Notes: generated by a model from the sequence alone, not told the origin. Shown: positions 1-7,194, counted from the first letter of the stretch. The stretch is DNA of 11,444 nucleotides from Caryophanales bacterium UBA2298 (GCA_002345425.1 DDWA01000015.1:4640-16083), one strand, 5' to 3'. Numbers and translations are program-made.

Positions 1-1481
1 AATTGTCTTGTTGCTTCTACTGCTTTTTTCCAACCCTTTAACAAACTTTCTCTTATAGGCTCTGCCATTTTCGGTAAGAAAACAGTATCGTCTTTTTTAC
101 TTCTTTTAATATCTTCTGTACTTTCCCAGTATCCTGCAGCTATACCAGCTAAATAAGCTGCACCTAGGGCTGTTGTTTCCATAATAAATGGTCTTTCAAC
201 TCTTGTATTCATGATGTCAGATTGAAACTGCATTAAGTAATTATTGACGGTTGCGCCACCGGTTGCTTTTACAACATTTATCGGTTGTTTGGAATCGGCT
301 TCCATCGCCTTTAAAACATCTAAAACTTGAAAACAAATCGACTCTAAAGCCGCTCTTGCGATTTGTTTTTCATTTGTTCCTCTAGTTAAACCAAAGATTG
401 CACCTTTAACGTCACTATCCCAATAAGGAGTTCCGAGTCCCACGAAAGCCGGAACGAAATATACGCCTTCATTAGTTTTCAATTCTTTAGCTAACTTTTC
501 TGTTTCATCAGCACTCTTGATAATTTTCAAACCATCTCTTAACCATTGAACCGCTGAACCGCCGACAAAGACGCTGCCTTCAATTGCGTAAACTGTTTTT
601 TCTTTAATCTTCCAAGCAATCGTTGATAACATTCCGTTATCAGATTTAACGATTCTTTCGCCTGTATTCATTAAAACGAAACAACCAGTTCCATATGTTG
701 AATTAACCATACCTTCTTTACAACAAAGTTGTCCAAATAAACTTGCTTGCTGGTCTCCGGCTACACCGCAGATAGGAATCTTTTCTCCGTAGAAACTTCT
801 TGGTGAAGTTTCGCCATATAACCCTGATGAGTCGCAAACTTCCGGTAAAATACTTTTAGGAATATCCATTATTTTTAATAATTCATCATCCCATTTAAGA
901 TCATGAATATTATAAAGCAAAGTCCTTGATGCATTGGAGTAATCCGTTTTATGAACTGACCCCGTCAGTTTATAAATCAACCAAGAATCAACTGTCCCAA
1001 AAGCAAGCTTTCCTTTAGCTGCTTTTTCTCTTGCGCCTTTGACATTATCCAAAATCCATTTTACTTTTGTACCGCTAAAATATGCATCGATTAAGAGTCC
1101 TGTTTTGTTTCTAATCATTTCTTCATAACCAGATGCTTTTAACTCATCGCAAATCGTGCTTGTTTGTCTGGATTGCCAAACAACAGCGTTATAAATTGGT
1201 TCACCATTATCTTTATCCCAAATAATCGTCGTTTCTCTTTGATTGGTTATCCCAATAGCGCTGATTTGGTTTGGCAAAATGTTTTTCAAAACTAATGCTT
1301 GAGTAATAGTAGAAATAACACTTAACCAAATTTCATTAGCATCTTGTTCTACCCAACCAGGATTAGGGTAATATTGTTTAATCTCTTTAGTAGCGATAGA
1401 AACAATATTAGAATTCTGATCAAAGATAATAGCTCTTGTGGAAGTTGTACCTTGATCAATCGCGAGGATATATTTTTTCAA
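1..1481 (-). CDS. glpK: Glycerol kinase, 3' end cut by window edge
   Basis: Cytoplasmic FGGY-family kinase that phosphorylates glycerol with ATP to sn-glycerol-3-phosphate, supplying the dehydrogenase encoded just upstream. The protein starts MKKYILAIDQGTTSTRAIIF, the family's phosphate-binding N-terminus. Glycerol-contacting residues known from E. coli are present: NQRETT (R82, E83), Y134 in DAYFSGTK and the catalytic D243 in GVAGDQQASLFG. The reading frame is open for 493 codons and still shows the end pattern GWKKAVEATRQ, so only a few C-terminal residues (family about 500) lie outside. The start is TTG at 1481, three bases after the stop of the preceding gene, with AAAGGAGG 11 bases upstream. 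Two oddities: the SFYG motif at 229-232 has Ser where many Firmicutes have the His phosphorylated by HPr, and the usual VDGGA of the nucleotide-binding half reads KATGGA (T407). Identity is near certain; start fairly certain. Confidence 0.97.
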   Translation of the reverse strand, partial: MKKYILAIDQGTTSTRAIIFDQNSNIVSIATKEIKQYYPNPGWVEQDANEIWLSVISTITQALVLKNILPNQISAIGITNQRETTIIWDKDNGEPIYNAVVWQSRQTSTICDELKASGYEEMIRNKTGLLIDAYFSGTKVKWILDNVKGAREKAAKGKLAFGTVDSWLIYKLTGSVHKTDYSNASRTLLYNIHDLKWDDELLKIMDIPKSILPEVCDSSGLYGETSPRSFYGEKIPICGVAGDQQASLFGQLCCKEGMVNSTYGTGCFVLMNTGERIVKSDNGMLSTIAWKIKEKTVYAIEGSVFVGGSAVQWLRDGLKIIKSADETEKLAKELKTNEGVYFVPAFVGLGTPYWDSDVKGAIFGLTRGTNEKQIARAALESICFQVLDVLKAMEADSKQPINVVKATGGATVNNYLMQFQSDIMNTRVERPFIMETTALGAAYLAGIAAGYWESTEDIKRSKKDDTVFLPKMAEPIRESLLKGWKKAVEATRQ

Positions 1482-1484
1482 AAT

Positions 1485-1844
1485 CTATCTTTCCTCCTTT
1501 CTTCTAATCTCTTTAGTTAATACTACATCAACACCAGTGTTTAATATATTAGGAATAATTACTTCACCAATGTGCATTTCTTTTTCGATAACTACTTGAT
1601 TTATCAAAGCCATCGCTTGATAAATCAAACCCTTAGGAATCGCTTCTTTGGTTTTAACGCTTGCTCTTGGTACTTCTGGGAAGATAGTTTTTACCGTCGT
1701 CGTTAAAACCCTTTTAGGATTTGTCATTTCATTAATTACATAAGTTTCCCCACGTTTACATTGATTCCCAGTGATTTTACCTAAATCATCAACACTGACA
1801 TGACATCCTCTAGGACAAACTATACAAATGAATTCTTTAGCCAT
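1485..1844 (-). CDS. DUF1667 small four-cysteine protein, likely subunit of the glycerol-3-phosphate dehydrogenase
   Basis: A 119-residue protein of the DUF1667 type, usually encoded between or beside FAD oxidoreductase and glycerol kinase genes in anaerobic Firmicutes. The N-terminus has C7-x2-C10-x3-C14 and then C29, a spacing suited to a small iron-sulfur cluster or zinc knuckle; the rest is a basic domain without cysteines or membrane segments. ATG start with GGAGG ten bases upstream, two bases after the stop of the FAD/NAD oxidoreductase and three before the glpK start, so translation is very likely coupled. By position and cysteines I infer that it is the small electron-transfer or structural subunit of a three-part complex. 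The biochemical role of this family is not established to my knowledge, and a cluster has not been shown here. Confidence 0.85.
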   Translation of the reverse strand: MAKEFICIVCPRGCHVSVDDLGKITGNQCKRGETYVINEMTNPKRVLTTTVKTIFPEVPRASVKTKEAIPKGLIYQAMALINQVVIEKEMHIGEVIIPNILNTGVDVVLTKEIRRKEER

Positions 1845-1846
1845 TT

Positions 1847-3106
1847 TTATAATTCCTCCAATTCCACTCTGATGTCTTGTGAATCATTTAATTCTTGATA
1901 AGGAAAACTGATAGTCTCCATTTCTGCCGGTACGACAAAAGTTCTTCTTTTTTGATAGACTAGATTATCGCCTTGATAAACTTTAGCTATTGCTTTTTCT
2001 AACTTCTTTGAAGATCTGAAACTAATTATCAAATCGGTAAAGTCCCAACCAAAATCTAAATATTGCGGCGCTACATAAAGAATATTTTTACCTGGTATAA
2101 TATTTATTTTCTTTCTTGGTTTAAATTTATTTTCGAGAAAATCAGCTGTGCAATTACCAGCTCTTGAACTTTCTTTAGAAACGTTATCGACTAAATCATG
2201 AACTTGCAAACTGTTGCCACAAATGAATAAACCAGGAACGGATGTTTCATAAGCCTGATTAATTTTTGAACTCTTTGTTTTTTGATCTACTTCCACACTT
2301 AAGTCATCTAAAAGCGTAATATCTGGAATTAACCCAATTGATAATAATAGAGTATCAACTTCAAACCGTTTTTCAGTACCTGAAATTGGATTGAATCTTT
2401 CGTCAACTTGTTGGATAGTAATAGCTTTTAGACGTTTAGAATCATCGCTTTCAACGTTTGTTACTGTATGAGATAAATATAAAGGAATATCAAAATCATT
2501 TAGACATTGAACGATATTTCTATTAAGTCCATTAGAGTAAGGCATTATTTCGGCAACTCCTAAAACCTCCGCTCCTTCTAAATGCATTCTTCTTGCCATG
2601 ATAAGACCGATATCACCACTACCTAAGATAAATGCTTTTTTACCGACCATATAACCATTGATATTAAGATATCTTTGGGCACTACCAGCAGTGATTACTC
2701 CTCTTGGTCTTTCCCCTGGCATCGCAATCTGTCCTCTGGTTCTTTCATAACAACCACTGGAGATAATAACAGCTTTAGCTTTTATTTCTTTTAAACCTTG
2801 AGCAGTCGATGAAATTGTTACCACAAATTCATCGCCATTTTTAACTAACTTAATAACAGTAGTGTTCAATAAATAATCTATTTTTAAATCATTGAACTCT
2901 TCAATAAATTTATAAGCATATTCAGGACCAGTGTATTCTTCTTTAAACACTTCCAAACCAAAACCATTATGAATGCATTGATTTAAAATTCCGCCAAGTT
3001 CATTTTCTCTTTCAATTAATAAGACTTGTTTATTTCTTTTCTTAACACTGATAGCCGCTGCTAATCCAGAAGCTCCGCCACCAATGACAATTACATCTAC
3101 AATCAT
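1847..3106 (-). CDS. FAD/NAD(P)-dependent oxidoreductase, second flavin subunit of the glp operon
   Basis: A 419-residue pyridine nucleotide-disulfide-type oxidoreductase fold without the redox-active CxxC. FAD site GGGASG at residues 9-14; second dinucleotide (NAD(P)) site GSGDIG at 162-167; C-terminal FAD motif GLFICGNSLQVHDLVD at 292-307. The segment GGILNQCIHNGFG (38-50) is typical of the flavoproteins paired with a GlpA-like subunit in Clostridia, and of the alpha subunits of HcnABC/opine-oxidase-type complexes. Residues from about 340 to 419 form an extra beta-rich tail. The ATG overlaps the TGA of the upstream gene by four bases (ATGA), with GAAGGTG eight bases ahead. Expected job: pass electrons from the glycerol-3-phosphate-oxidising subunit to NAD(P) or another carrier; direction and acceptor are inferred. 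Sometimes annotated glpB, but it does not look like the E. coli GlpB flavoprotein closely enough for me to use the symbol. Confidence 0.9.
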   Translation of the reverse strand: MIVDVIVIGGGASGLAAAISVKKRNKQVLLIERENELGGILNQCIHNGFGLEVFKEEYTGPEYAYKFIEEFNDLKIDYLLNTTVIKLVKNGDEFVVTISSTAQGLKEIKAKAVIISSGCYERTRGQIAMPGERPRGVITAGSAQRYLNINGYMVGKKAFILGSGDIGLIMARRMHLEGAEVLGVAEIMPYSNGLNRNIVQCLNDFDIPLYLSHTVTNVESDDSKRLKAITIQQVDERFNPISGTEKRFEVDTLLLSIGLIPDITLLDDLSVEVDQKTKSSKINQAYETSVPGLFICGNSLQVHDLVDNVSKESSRAGNCTADFLENKFKPRKKINIIPGKNILYVAPQYLDFGWDFTDLIISFRSSKKLEKAIAKVYQGDNLVYQKRRTFVVPAEMETISFPYQELNDSQDIRVELEEL

Positions 3107-4551
3107 TTTTTAAGCACCTTCGTTTCTTGAGTAAATAATTTTGTATTTTCCTTATCATAAGCAATGTCCATTGGTGAAAGATTAAATTCTTTGGAAATCA
3201 TCTTAACAATCTTTTCTTCACAATAACCGCCTTGACATAATCCCGCTCCGGCTCTTGTCCTTTTTTTAATACCTTTTATCGTATTAGAACCTAAAGGACC
3301 TCTCATTGCTTCTAAAATCTCTTTCTCAGTAATCTTTTCGCATTTACAAATGATATTCCCATACATTGGCTCTTCTTTTATTAGAACTTGTTTTTCAACG
3401 TCTGATAGTTTATGAAACATAACTCTTTTTTTTCGATATGGATTAAAATCAGGGTTTAATTGGTAGATATTATCAACATTCATTACTTCATTCACTAAAT
3501 ATTTAGCGATTGCAAAACAAGCTGTTAATCCCGGAGAATCAATTCCGCCTAAATGAAATAACCCTTTAACTTCCAATGATTCTTTAATATAAAAATCATC
3601 ATAATCTGCAGTTGATCTTATCCCTGCAAAACTTCTGATAATTTGATTAAACGGAATATTATCAGCTAACATAGCTGCATGTTCTTTAACGTAAGCTAAA
3701 CCAGCAAATGAGGTTGTGGGAAGATATTTATCTTCAACTAATTCTGAATTTGGTCCCAAAAGAATTTCACCGTGGTATTGTGGTGTAATTAATACACCTT
3801 TACCAAGTTCAGTCGGTAATGGATATAAGATATGATTGACAAAACCTTTTGCTCTTTTATCGATGACAAAGTATTCACCTTTACGTCCAGTGATATGAAA
3901 TGGCACATTTTTTTCTATTAGTCCAGCGATATCGTCACTAGCAACACCAGCGGAATTAATTAGGTAACGACACTGATATTCAATATGATTGTTTACTGTC
4001 ACAACAAAATAATCAAATTCTTTTTTTATGCCAGTAACCAAAGCGTTCTTGATGAATTCAACGCCATTTATTAAAGCATTTTCCATTGCCGCAAAAGCAA
4101 CTTCCCAAGGGTAAGTTACTTTAGTGGTTGGCAAAGATAAAACTTTAGTAACGGTTTTGCTTAAATTAGGTTCATCTTTTAAAGCTTCTTCAAAGGATAA
4201 TATTTTAAATTCCGGTACTTGATTAATTCTAGCTAATTCAGTTAATTCTTCCAGTTGTCTTTCTTCTTCTGCGTTATGAGCAACAACATAAGCACCCGTC
4301 CTTAAAAGCGGAATATCTAATTCCTTTTCCATTTCTTCATAAAGTTTATTCCCCCAAACAGAAAGCCTTGCTTTTAAAGAATTAGGTTCTGGATTATGTC
4401 CAGAGTGAACGATGGCGCTATTAGCCAAACTTTGGACATTAGCAACATCATTTTCTTTCTCTAAAACAAGCGTTTTTGCTTGATAAAGTGATAATTCTCT
4501 AGCAATAGCCGAACCTACTACTCCGGCACCAATAATAATATAGTCGTACAA
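3103..4551 (-). CDS. GlpA/GlpO-type FAD-dependent glycerol-3-phosphate dehydrogenase with BFD-like [2Fe-2S] tail
   Basis: A DAO-superfamily flavoenzyme expected to oxidise sn-glycerol-3-phosphate to dihydroxyacetone phosphate. Numbered from the start chosen here (482 residues): GAGVVG FAD motif at 8-13, substrate/FAD-binding domain to about 375, GGIDSPGLTACFAIA near 335-349, then a BFD-like iron-sulfur domain with C402-x-C404 and C439-x4-C444 (CQGGYC after TRAGAG). The tail marks it as a GlpA-like anaerobic or electron-bifurcation-style subunit rather than the short peroxide-forming GlpO of mycoplasmas. I chose TTG at 4551: AAAAGGAG lies about eight bases upstream and the protein then begins MYDYIIIGAG, as expected for the family. 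A longer frame from ATG 4593 would begin inside the loop of a hairpin and add 14 residues without homology. TGA stop, overlapping the next start. Function is confident; acceptor unknown. Confidence 0.9.
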   Translation of the reverse strand: MYDYIIIGAGVVGSAIARELSLYQAKTLVLEKENDVANVQSLANSAIVHSGHNPEPNSLKARLSVWGNKLYEEMEKELDIPLLRTGAYVVAHNAEEERQLEELTELARINQVPEFKILSFEEALKDEPNLSKTVTKVLSLPTTKVTYPWEVAFAAMENALINGVEFIKNALVTGIKKEFDYFVVTVNNHIEYQCRYLINSAGVASDDIAGLIEKNVPFHITGRKGEYFVIDKRAKGFVNHILYPLPTELGKGVLITPQYHGEILLGPNSELVEDKYLPTTSFAGLAYVKEHAAMLADNIPFNQIIRSFAGIRSTADYDDFYIKESLEVKGLFHLGGIDSPGLTACFAIAKYLVNEVMNVDNIYQLNPDFNPYRKKRVMFHKLSDVEKQVLIKEEPMYGNIICKCEKITEKEILEAMRGPLGSNTIKGIKKRTRAGAGLCQGGYCEEKIVKMISKEFNLSPMDIAYDKENTKLFTQETKVLKK

Positions 4552-4570
4552 AATATCTTCTCCTTTTAAA

Positions 4571-4635
4571 TGAAAACGAGTAAAAAAATGCACTCACACA
4601 TTTCTTTACTCGCTCTATGACTCTTTTTTTTCTTA
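4571..4635 (-). promoter_or_regulatory. Intra-operon attenuator-like hairpin between glpP and the dehydrogenase gene (element B)
   Basis: In the minus-strand RNA a 14-bp stem forms between 4599-4612 and 4577-4590 (one G-U pair, otherwise perfect), with loop 4591-4598. Its 3' arm holds seven consecutive U and it is followed by UUUUC, so it can act as an intrinsic terminator. Before it lies a purine-rich tract (4619-4635, containing AAAAGAG) and a 17-nt motif at 4602-4618, 13 of 17 bases identical to the motif ahead of glpP. The Shine-Dalgarno site of the dehydrogenase follows directly. In B. subtilis GlpP is an antiterminator acting on such leaders of glpFK and glpD; the same role here is inferred from position, structure and the repeated motif. 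Confidence 0.7.
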
Positions 4636-4643
4636 AGTTGTCT

Positions 4644-5189
4644 TTAATTCAATAACCATAATTCTGGATTAGATGTGGTAATTGCAATCGCGCCTTGTTC
4701 AAAACAGCACTCTGCTTGTTCTTTATTTCTGATTAAACCACCCATTAAAACTTTAGCATTTAAATCTTTCTTGATATCGCCGATCAAGTCATAACAAGCA
4801 GCTGGTAAAATCTCAACGTATTCCGGTCTTAATCTTCTGCCGATATCAAGCGATTGTTCTAAAGAGATAGTGTCTTTAATGAAGAAACGGTATATTCCTA
4901 AAACTCCTCTTTTCTTACAAACCTCAATTACTTTCGGTTTAGAAGAAATGATGCCGTCAACATTCAAAACTTGGATTAAATAAATCGCTCCATACTCGTC
5001 ACTGGCCAATCCCTTAATTAATTCTGAATGAATTAATACTTTCTTTTGATTACTTTTCATTGTCTTAACTAATTCTTCTAATTGAGCCAATTGAAAATTC
5101 ATCAAAATTCCATAAACCAAATCTGATTCAAGAAATTCTTTTAATTTTTTATGACTAGATATTGCTGGTATAACTCTCTGTTGATCCAT
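4644..5189 (-). CDS. glpP: Glycerol-3-phosphate-responsive antiterminator GlpP
   Basis: A 181-residue TIM-barrel-like RNA-binding regulator that, in B. subtilis, binds leader mRNA in the presence of glycerol-3-phosphate and allows transcription past a terminator. Family landmarks: RVIPAI at 5-10, H54 in VLIHSELI, DEYG at 64-67, GIISSK at 79-84, YRFFIKDT at 100-107, EILPA at 126-130, GGLIR at 150-154 and ITTSNPELW at 170-178. The length fits the family (about 190). I chose ATG 5189, which has AGAGGGTG seven bases upstream and the expected N-terminus MDQQRVIPAI. An in-frame ATG at 5258 would add 23 residues translated from the leader hairpin and is rejected. First gene of the operon, so it probably controls its own expression. 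High confidence in identity. Confidence 0.93.
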   Translation of the reverse strand: MDQQRVIPAISSHKKLKEFLESDLVYGILMNFQLAQLEELVKTMKSNQKKVLIHSELIKGLASDEYGAIYLIQVLNVDGIISSKPKVIEVCKKRGVLGIYRFFIKDTISLEQSLDIGRRLRPEYVEILPAACYDLIGDIKKDLNAKVLMGGLIRNKEQAECCFEQGAIAITTSNPELWLLN

Positions 5190-5210
5190 TAAAACACCCT
5201 CTTTAAATAA

Positions 5211-5273
5211 CAAATAGAACGAAAAAATCCGCAATTTATTCGGTATTCGTTCTATCAATTCTCTTTTCTCTTA
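5211..5273 (-). promoter_or_regulatory. glpP leader RNA element with long hairpin (element A)
   Basis: The leader between the predicted transcription start (near 5280) and the glpP start has perfect 10-base inverted arms at 5246-5255 and 5214-5223. Inside them sits a second small stem, CCG at 5241-5243 with CGG at 5229-5231, followed at once by AUUUUUU. The inner stem plus U-run could be a weak terminator, while the outer arms form an alternative fold using the same U-run. The 5' arm (5239-5255, AUAGAACGAAUACCGAA in RNA) matches the motif of element B in 13 of 17 positions, and both are preceded by TAAGA...AAAAGAG. It is a candidate self-regulating GlpP target; the function is inferred. Confidence 0.6.
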
Positions 5274-5286
5274 TTAACTTGTAATC

Positions 5287-5316
5287 ATTATAAACTTTAC
5301 ACCTAAAGCTTGTCAA
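5287..5316 (-). promoter_or_regulatory. Promoter of the glp operon
   Basis: Reading leftward, a perfect -35 TTGACA (5311-5316) and a perfect -10 TATAAT (5287-5292) are separated by 18 bases, the strongest sigma-A type promoter in the window. Transcription would start near 5280, giving a leader of about 90 bases before glpP. Such a strong promoter fits control after initiation, by attenuation, rather than by weak initiation. Confidence 0.85.
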
Positions 5317-5322
5317 GGTGTA
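5298..5322. repeat. Palindrome over the glp -35 box, candidate operator
   Basis: Perfect 7-base arms, TACACCT at 5298-5304 and AGGTGTA at 5316-5322, separated by 11 bases. They enclose most of the -35 box and part of the spacer, so a dimeric repressor bound here would block RNA polymerase. The spacing does not match a CcpA cre site that I can recognise. It also lies just after the lipoprotein stop codon, but without a U-run it would be a poor terminator. The regulator is unknown. Confidence 0.4.
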
Positions 5323-5339
5323 TTTAAATAATTAGTAGA

Positions 5340-7151
5340 TTATTCTAGCTTAAAGTAATAAATATCAAATATTGAGTCAATCTCTTCAGATAAAACAACC
5401 TTGATGTAATAGGTTCCGTTTTCTAAATCTAAAGATTCATTTCCGATACTTTCTATGATTAAATTAAATTCAGAATCATAAATCTCAAAAGTTAAGATAT
5501 TGCTAGTCTCATTCAAAGGCTGGTAGAAATCAAAAATGTAATTTCCCGGCTCTGTAACTGTAAATTGAACTAATCCAAATGTATCGCTTCCTGGTACAAT
5601 TAAAACATTGTTTTGACCAATATTTAAAGTTGGTGCAGTAACTGAACTTGTTGAAGTGAAATTAACATCGACAAATTCCCAGTTTAAATCATAATCAGAA
5701 CCGTCAAAAAGCCCAATTACATCAATTATCAAAAAATCACCTGGTTGGACATATAAATAGGTGGCACCTTCGATGCCAAGTCTTTGAAAGTCGCCATAAC
5801 TTCTAATATCTATGGTGCCGGTATTATAATCGTTATATGTTAATTTTACTATTTTTGCTTCTGCACTTTCAGCCATAATAAAATAAGACATTTTTTCAAA
5901 TTTATCAAGAGTACCTATTAGATGACTTTCTGGTAAGTAAATTATGTTTTCTTGAGAGAAATCAATAAAATTAAACTTGAATGTCGTTGAAAAATAATTA
6001 TCATAACCATGGGTTATCTTTCCGTAATAAATTCCAGAAGTCTCAATCTTAAAAGAACTGCCAATCGATACTTCATTCATTGCTTCATCATAAAAGGTAA
6101 AGGCTTGACCATACTGATTAAAATCATGATCAAGAGTATAATATCCAGCTTCTAAATATATTTTAAAATAACCGACAGCATCCATTACCATACTCACGCC
6201 AAACCTAATATCCGCTTGATAAGTATATAAACAATCTAGCGGATCGTCAAACAGGTAAAATGAAGTGGTACGATCAGGATAATTATATTCGTCTATTGTA
6301 TTACCATAATAATTCTCAACTATTGTCATATCAAGATAGTAAATAGCGCTGCTATGTTGCATACCGATAGCGTAACTGTCATGAGATAATTTATATTCAA
6401 AATCATCTTCATTAAATTTGATATCGATATAGACATTAACAACATCATCTTCATAAAACTTATTGTAAAATCCTAAAGCTTGAGCTATAAAAGGATCAAA
6501 ATACAGAAATTCATCTATAGTAAATCGCAAACGATAAAAATCTTCAGAAAACTTAGTAATTATCGCGTATTCTGGTAGGAAGTAACTAAAGTAAAGATCT
6601 AAATCAAAAGTCGATTGAATGATATTTTTCACATTCTCACTAGATAAATCAGTAGAAATTATTTCTTGGGTAAATCCACCAGTAACTCTTCTGTTTAAAA
6701 CTAATTTATCTTCTTGAATGGAAATGTATTGCTTTGTGTTAAGATCATCAACAACTGAATTAGCAAATTCATTGAACATATACCCTTGTAAAGTATCTAT
6801 TTTAACTGTACTTCTCATAAAATCTTCGGAATAAATAGAATTGGGATCATCGTTAAAACAAATCAAATAATTCATATCTGAGTAATAGGTAAATTTGTCC
6901 ATTCCTTTTAAATCTAAAGAATAAATTCGCATTTTTTCGACCACTTCTTCTCGAAGTGGATCAATTTCATAAGTTATAGTAGTTTGCGTAGTAGGAATTT
7001 CTGTAGTTGTTTGCGGTCTTGTTGTTGGAACTTGGGTAGTAGTTGTCTCTGTGGTTAGATAATTGATTTTTTCTGTTGTGATGGTAGAAGTTGTGGTTTG
7101 TTGACAGCCGGTTAAAAAAATTAGAAACATCAACAAAAATAATTTTCTCAA
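5340..7151 (-). CDS. Surface lipoprotein of unknown function with Thr-rich linker
   Basis: I do not recognise a named family. The 603-residue product has a lipoprotein signal peptide (MRKLFLLMFLIFLTGC, lipobox LTGC, lipidated C16), so it should be anchored to the outer face of the membrane. Residues 19-60 are a low-complexity linker dominated by Thr with Gln, Pro and Glu, a spacer through or away from the cell surface. Residues about 65-285 look like one mixed globular domain rich in Tyr, Phe and Asp. The rest looks like two or three beta-sandwich repeats (about 325-395, 410-490, 520-603) with patterns such as GNYIFDFYQP and GTYYIKV that resemble bacterial pre-peptidase C-terminal domains; this is a weak inference. 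No catalytic motif is visible. Start TTG at 7151 with AAGGAGG eight bases upstream (7160-7166). Monocistronic by its own promoter and the potD terminator upstream; no terminator follows it. Confidence 0.85.
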   Translation of the reverse strand: MRKLFLLMFLIFLTGCQQTTTSTITTEKINYLTTETTTTQVPTTRPQTTTEIPTTQTTITYEIDPLREEVVEKMRIYSLDLKGMDKFTYYSDMNYLICFNDDPNSIYSEDFMRSTVKIDTLQGYMFNEFANSVVDDLNTKQYISIQEDKLVLNRRVTGGFTQEIISTDLSSENVKNIIQSTFDLDLYFSYFLPEYAIITKFSEDFYRLRFTIDEFLYFDPFIAQALGFYNKFYEDDVVNVYIDIKFNEDDFEYKLSHDSYAIGMQHSSAIYYLDMTIVENYYGNTIDEYNYPDRTTSFYLFDDPLDCLYTYQADIRFGVSMVMDAVGYFKIYLEAGYYTLDHDFNQYGQAFTFYDEAMNEVSIGSSFKIETSGIYYGKITHGYDNYFSTTFKFNFIDFSQENIIYLPESHLIGTLDKFEKMSYFIMAESAEAKIVKLTYNDYNTGTIDIRSYGDFQRLGIEGATYLYVQPGDFLIIDVIGLFDGSDYDLNWEFVDVNFTSTSSVTAPTLNIGQNNVLIVPGSDTFGLVQFTVTEPGNYIFDFYQPLNETSNILTFEIYDSEFNLIIESIGNESLDLENGTYYIKVVLSEEIDSIFDIYYFKLE

Positions 7152-7194
7152 AGTTTAATCCTCCTTAAATAAACATTAGGCACTTATGAAAAAT

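Noticed and set aside
4552..4593. Longer dehydrogenase N-terminus from ATG 4593
   Set aside because: The ATG lies in the attenuator hairpin, the added residues lack homology, and TTG 4551 has a good ribosome site at the expected FAD-motif distance.
5190..5258. Longer GlpP N-terminus from ATG 5258
   Set aside because: The 23 extra residues are leader-hairpin sequence and ATG 5189 has its own ribosome site and the family N-terminus.
5287..5316. CcpA cre site at the glp promoter
   Set aside because: No stretch fits the cre consensus with its central CG; the palindrome there has a different arm sequence and spacing.
6972..7097. Thr-rich tract as a phase-variable simple repeat
   Set aside because: Thr codons are mixed and spaced by other residues, with no long perfect nucleotide repeat that would slip.
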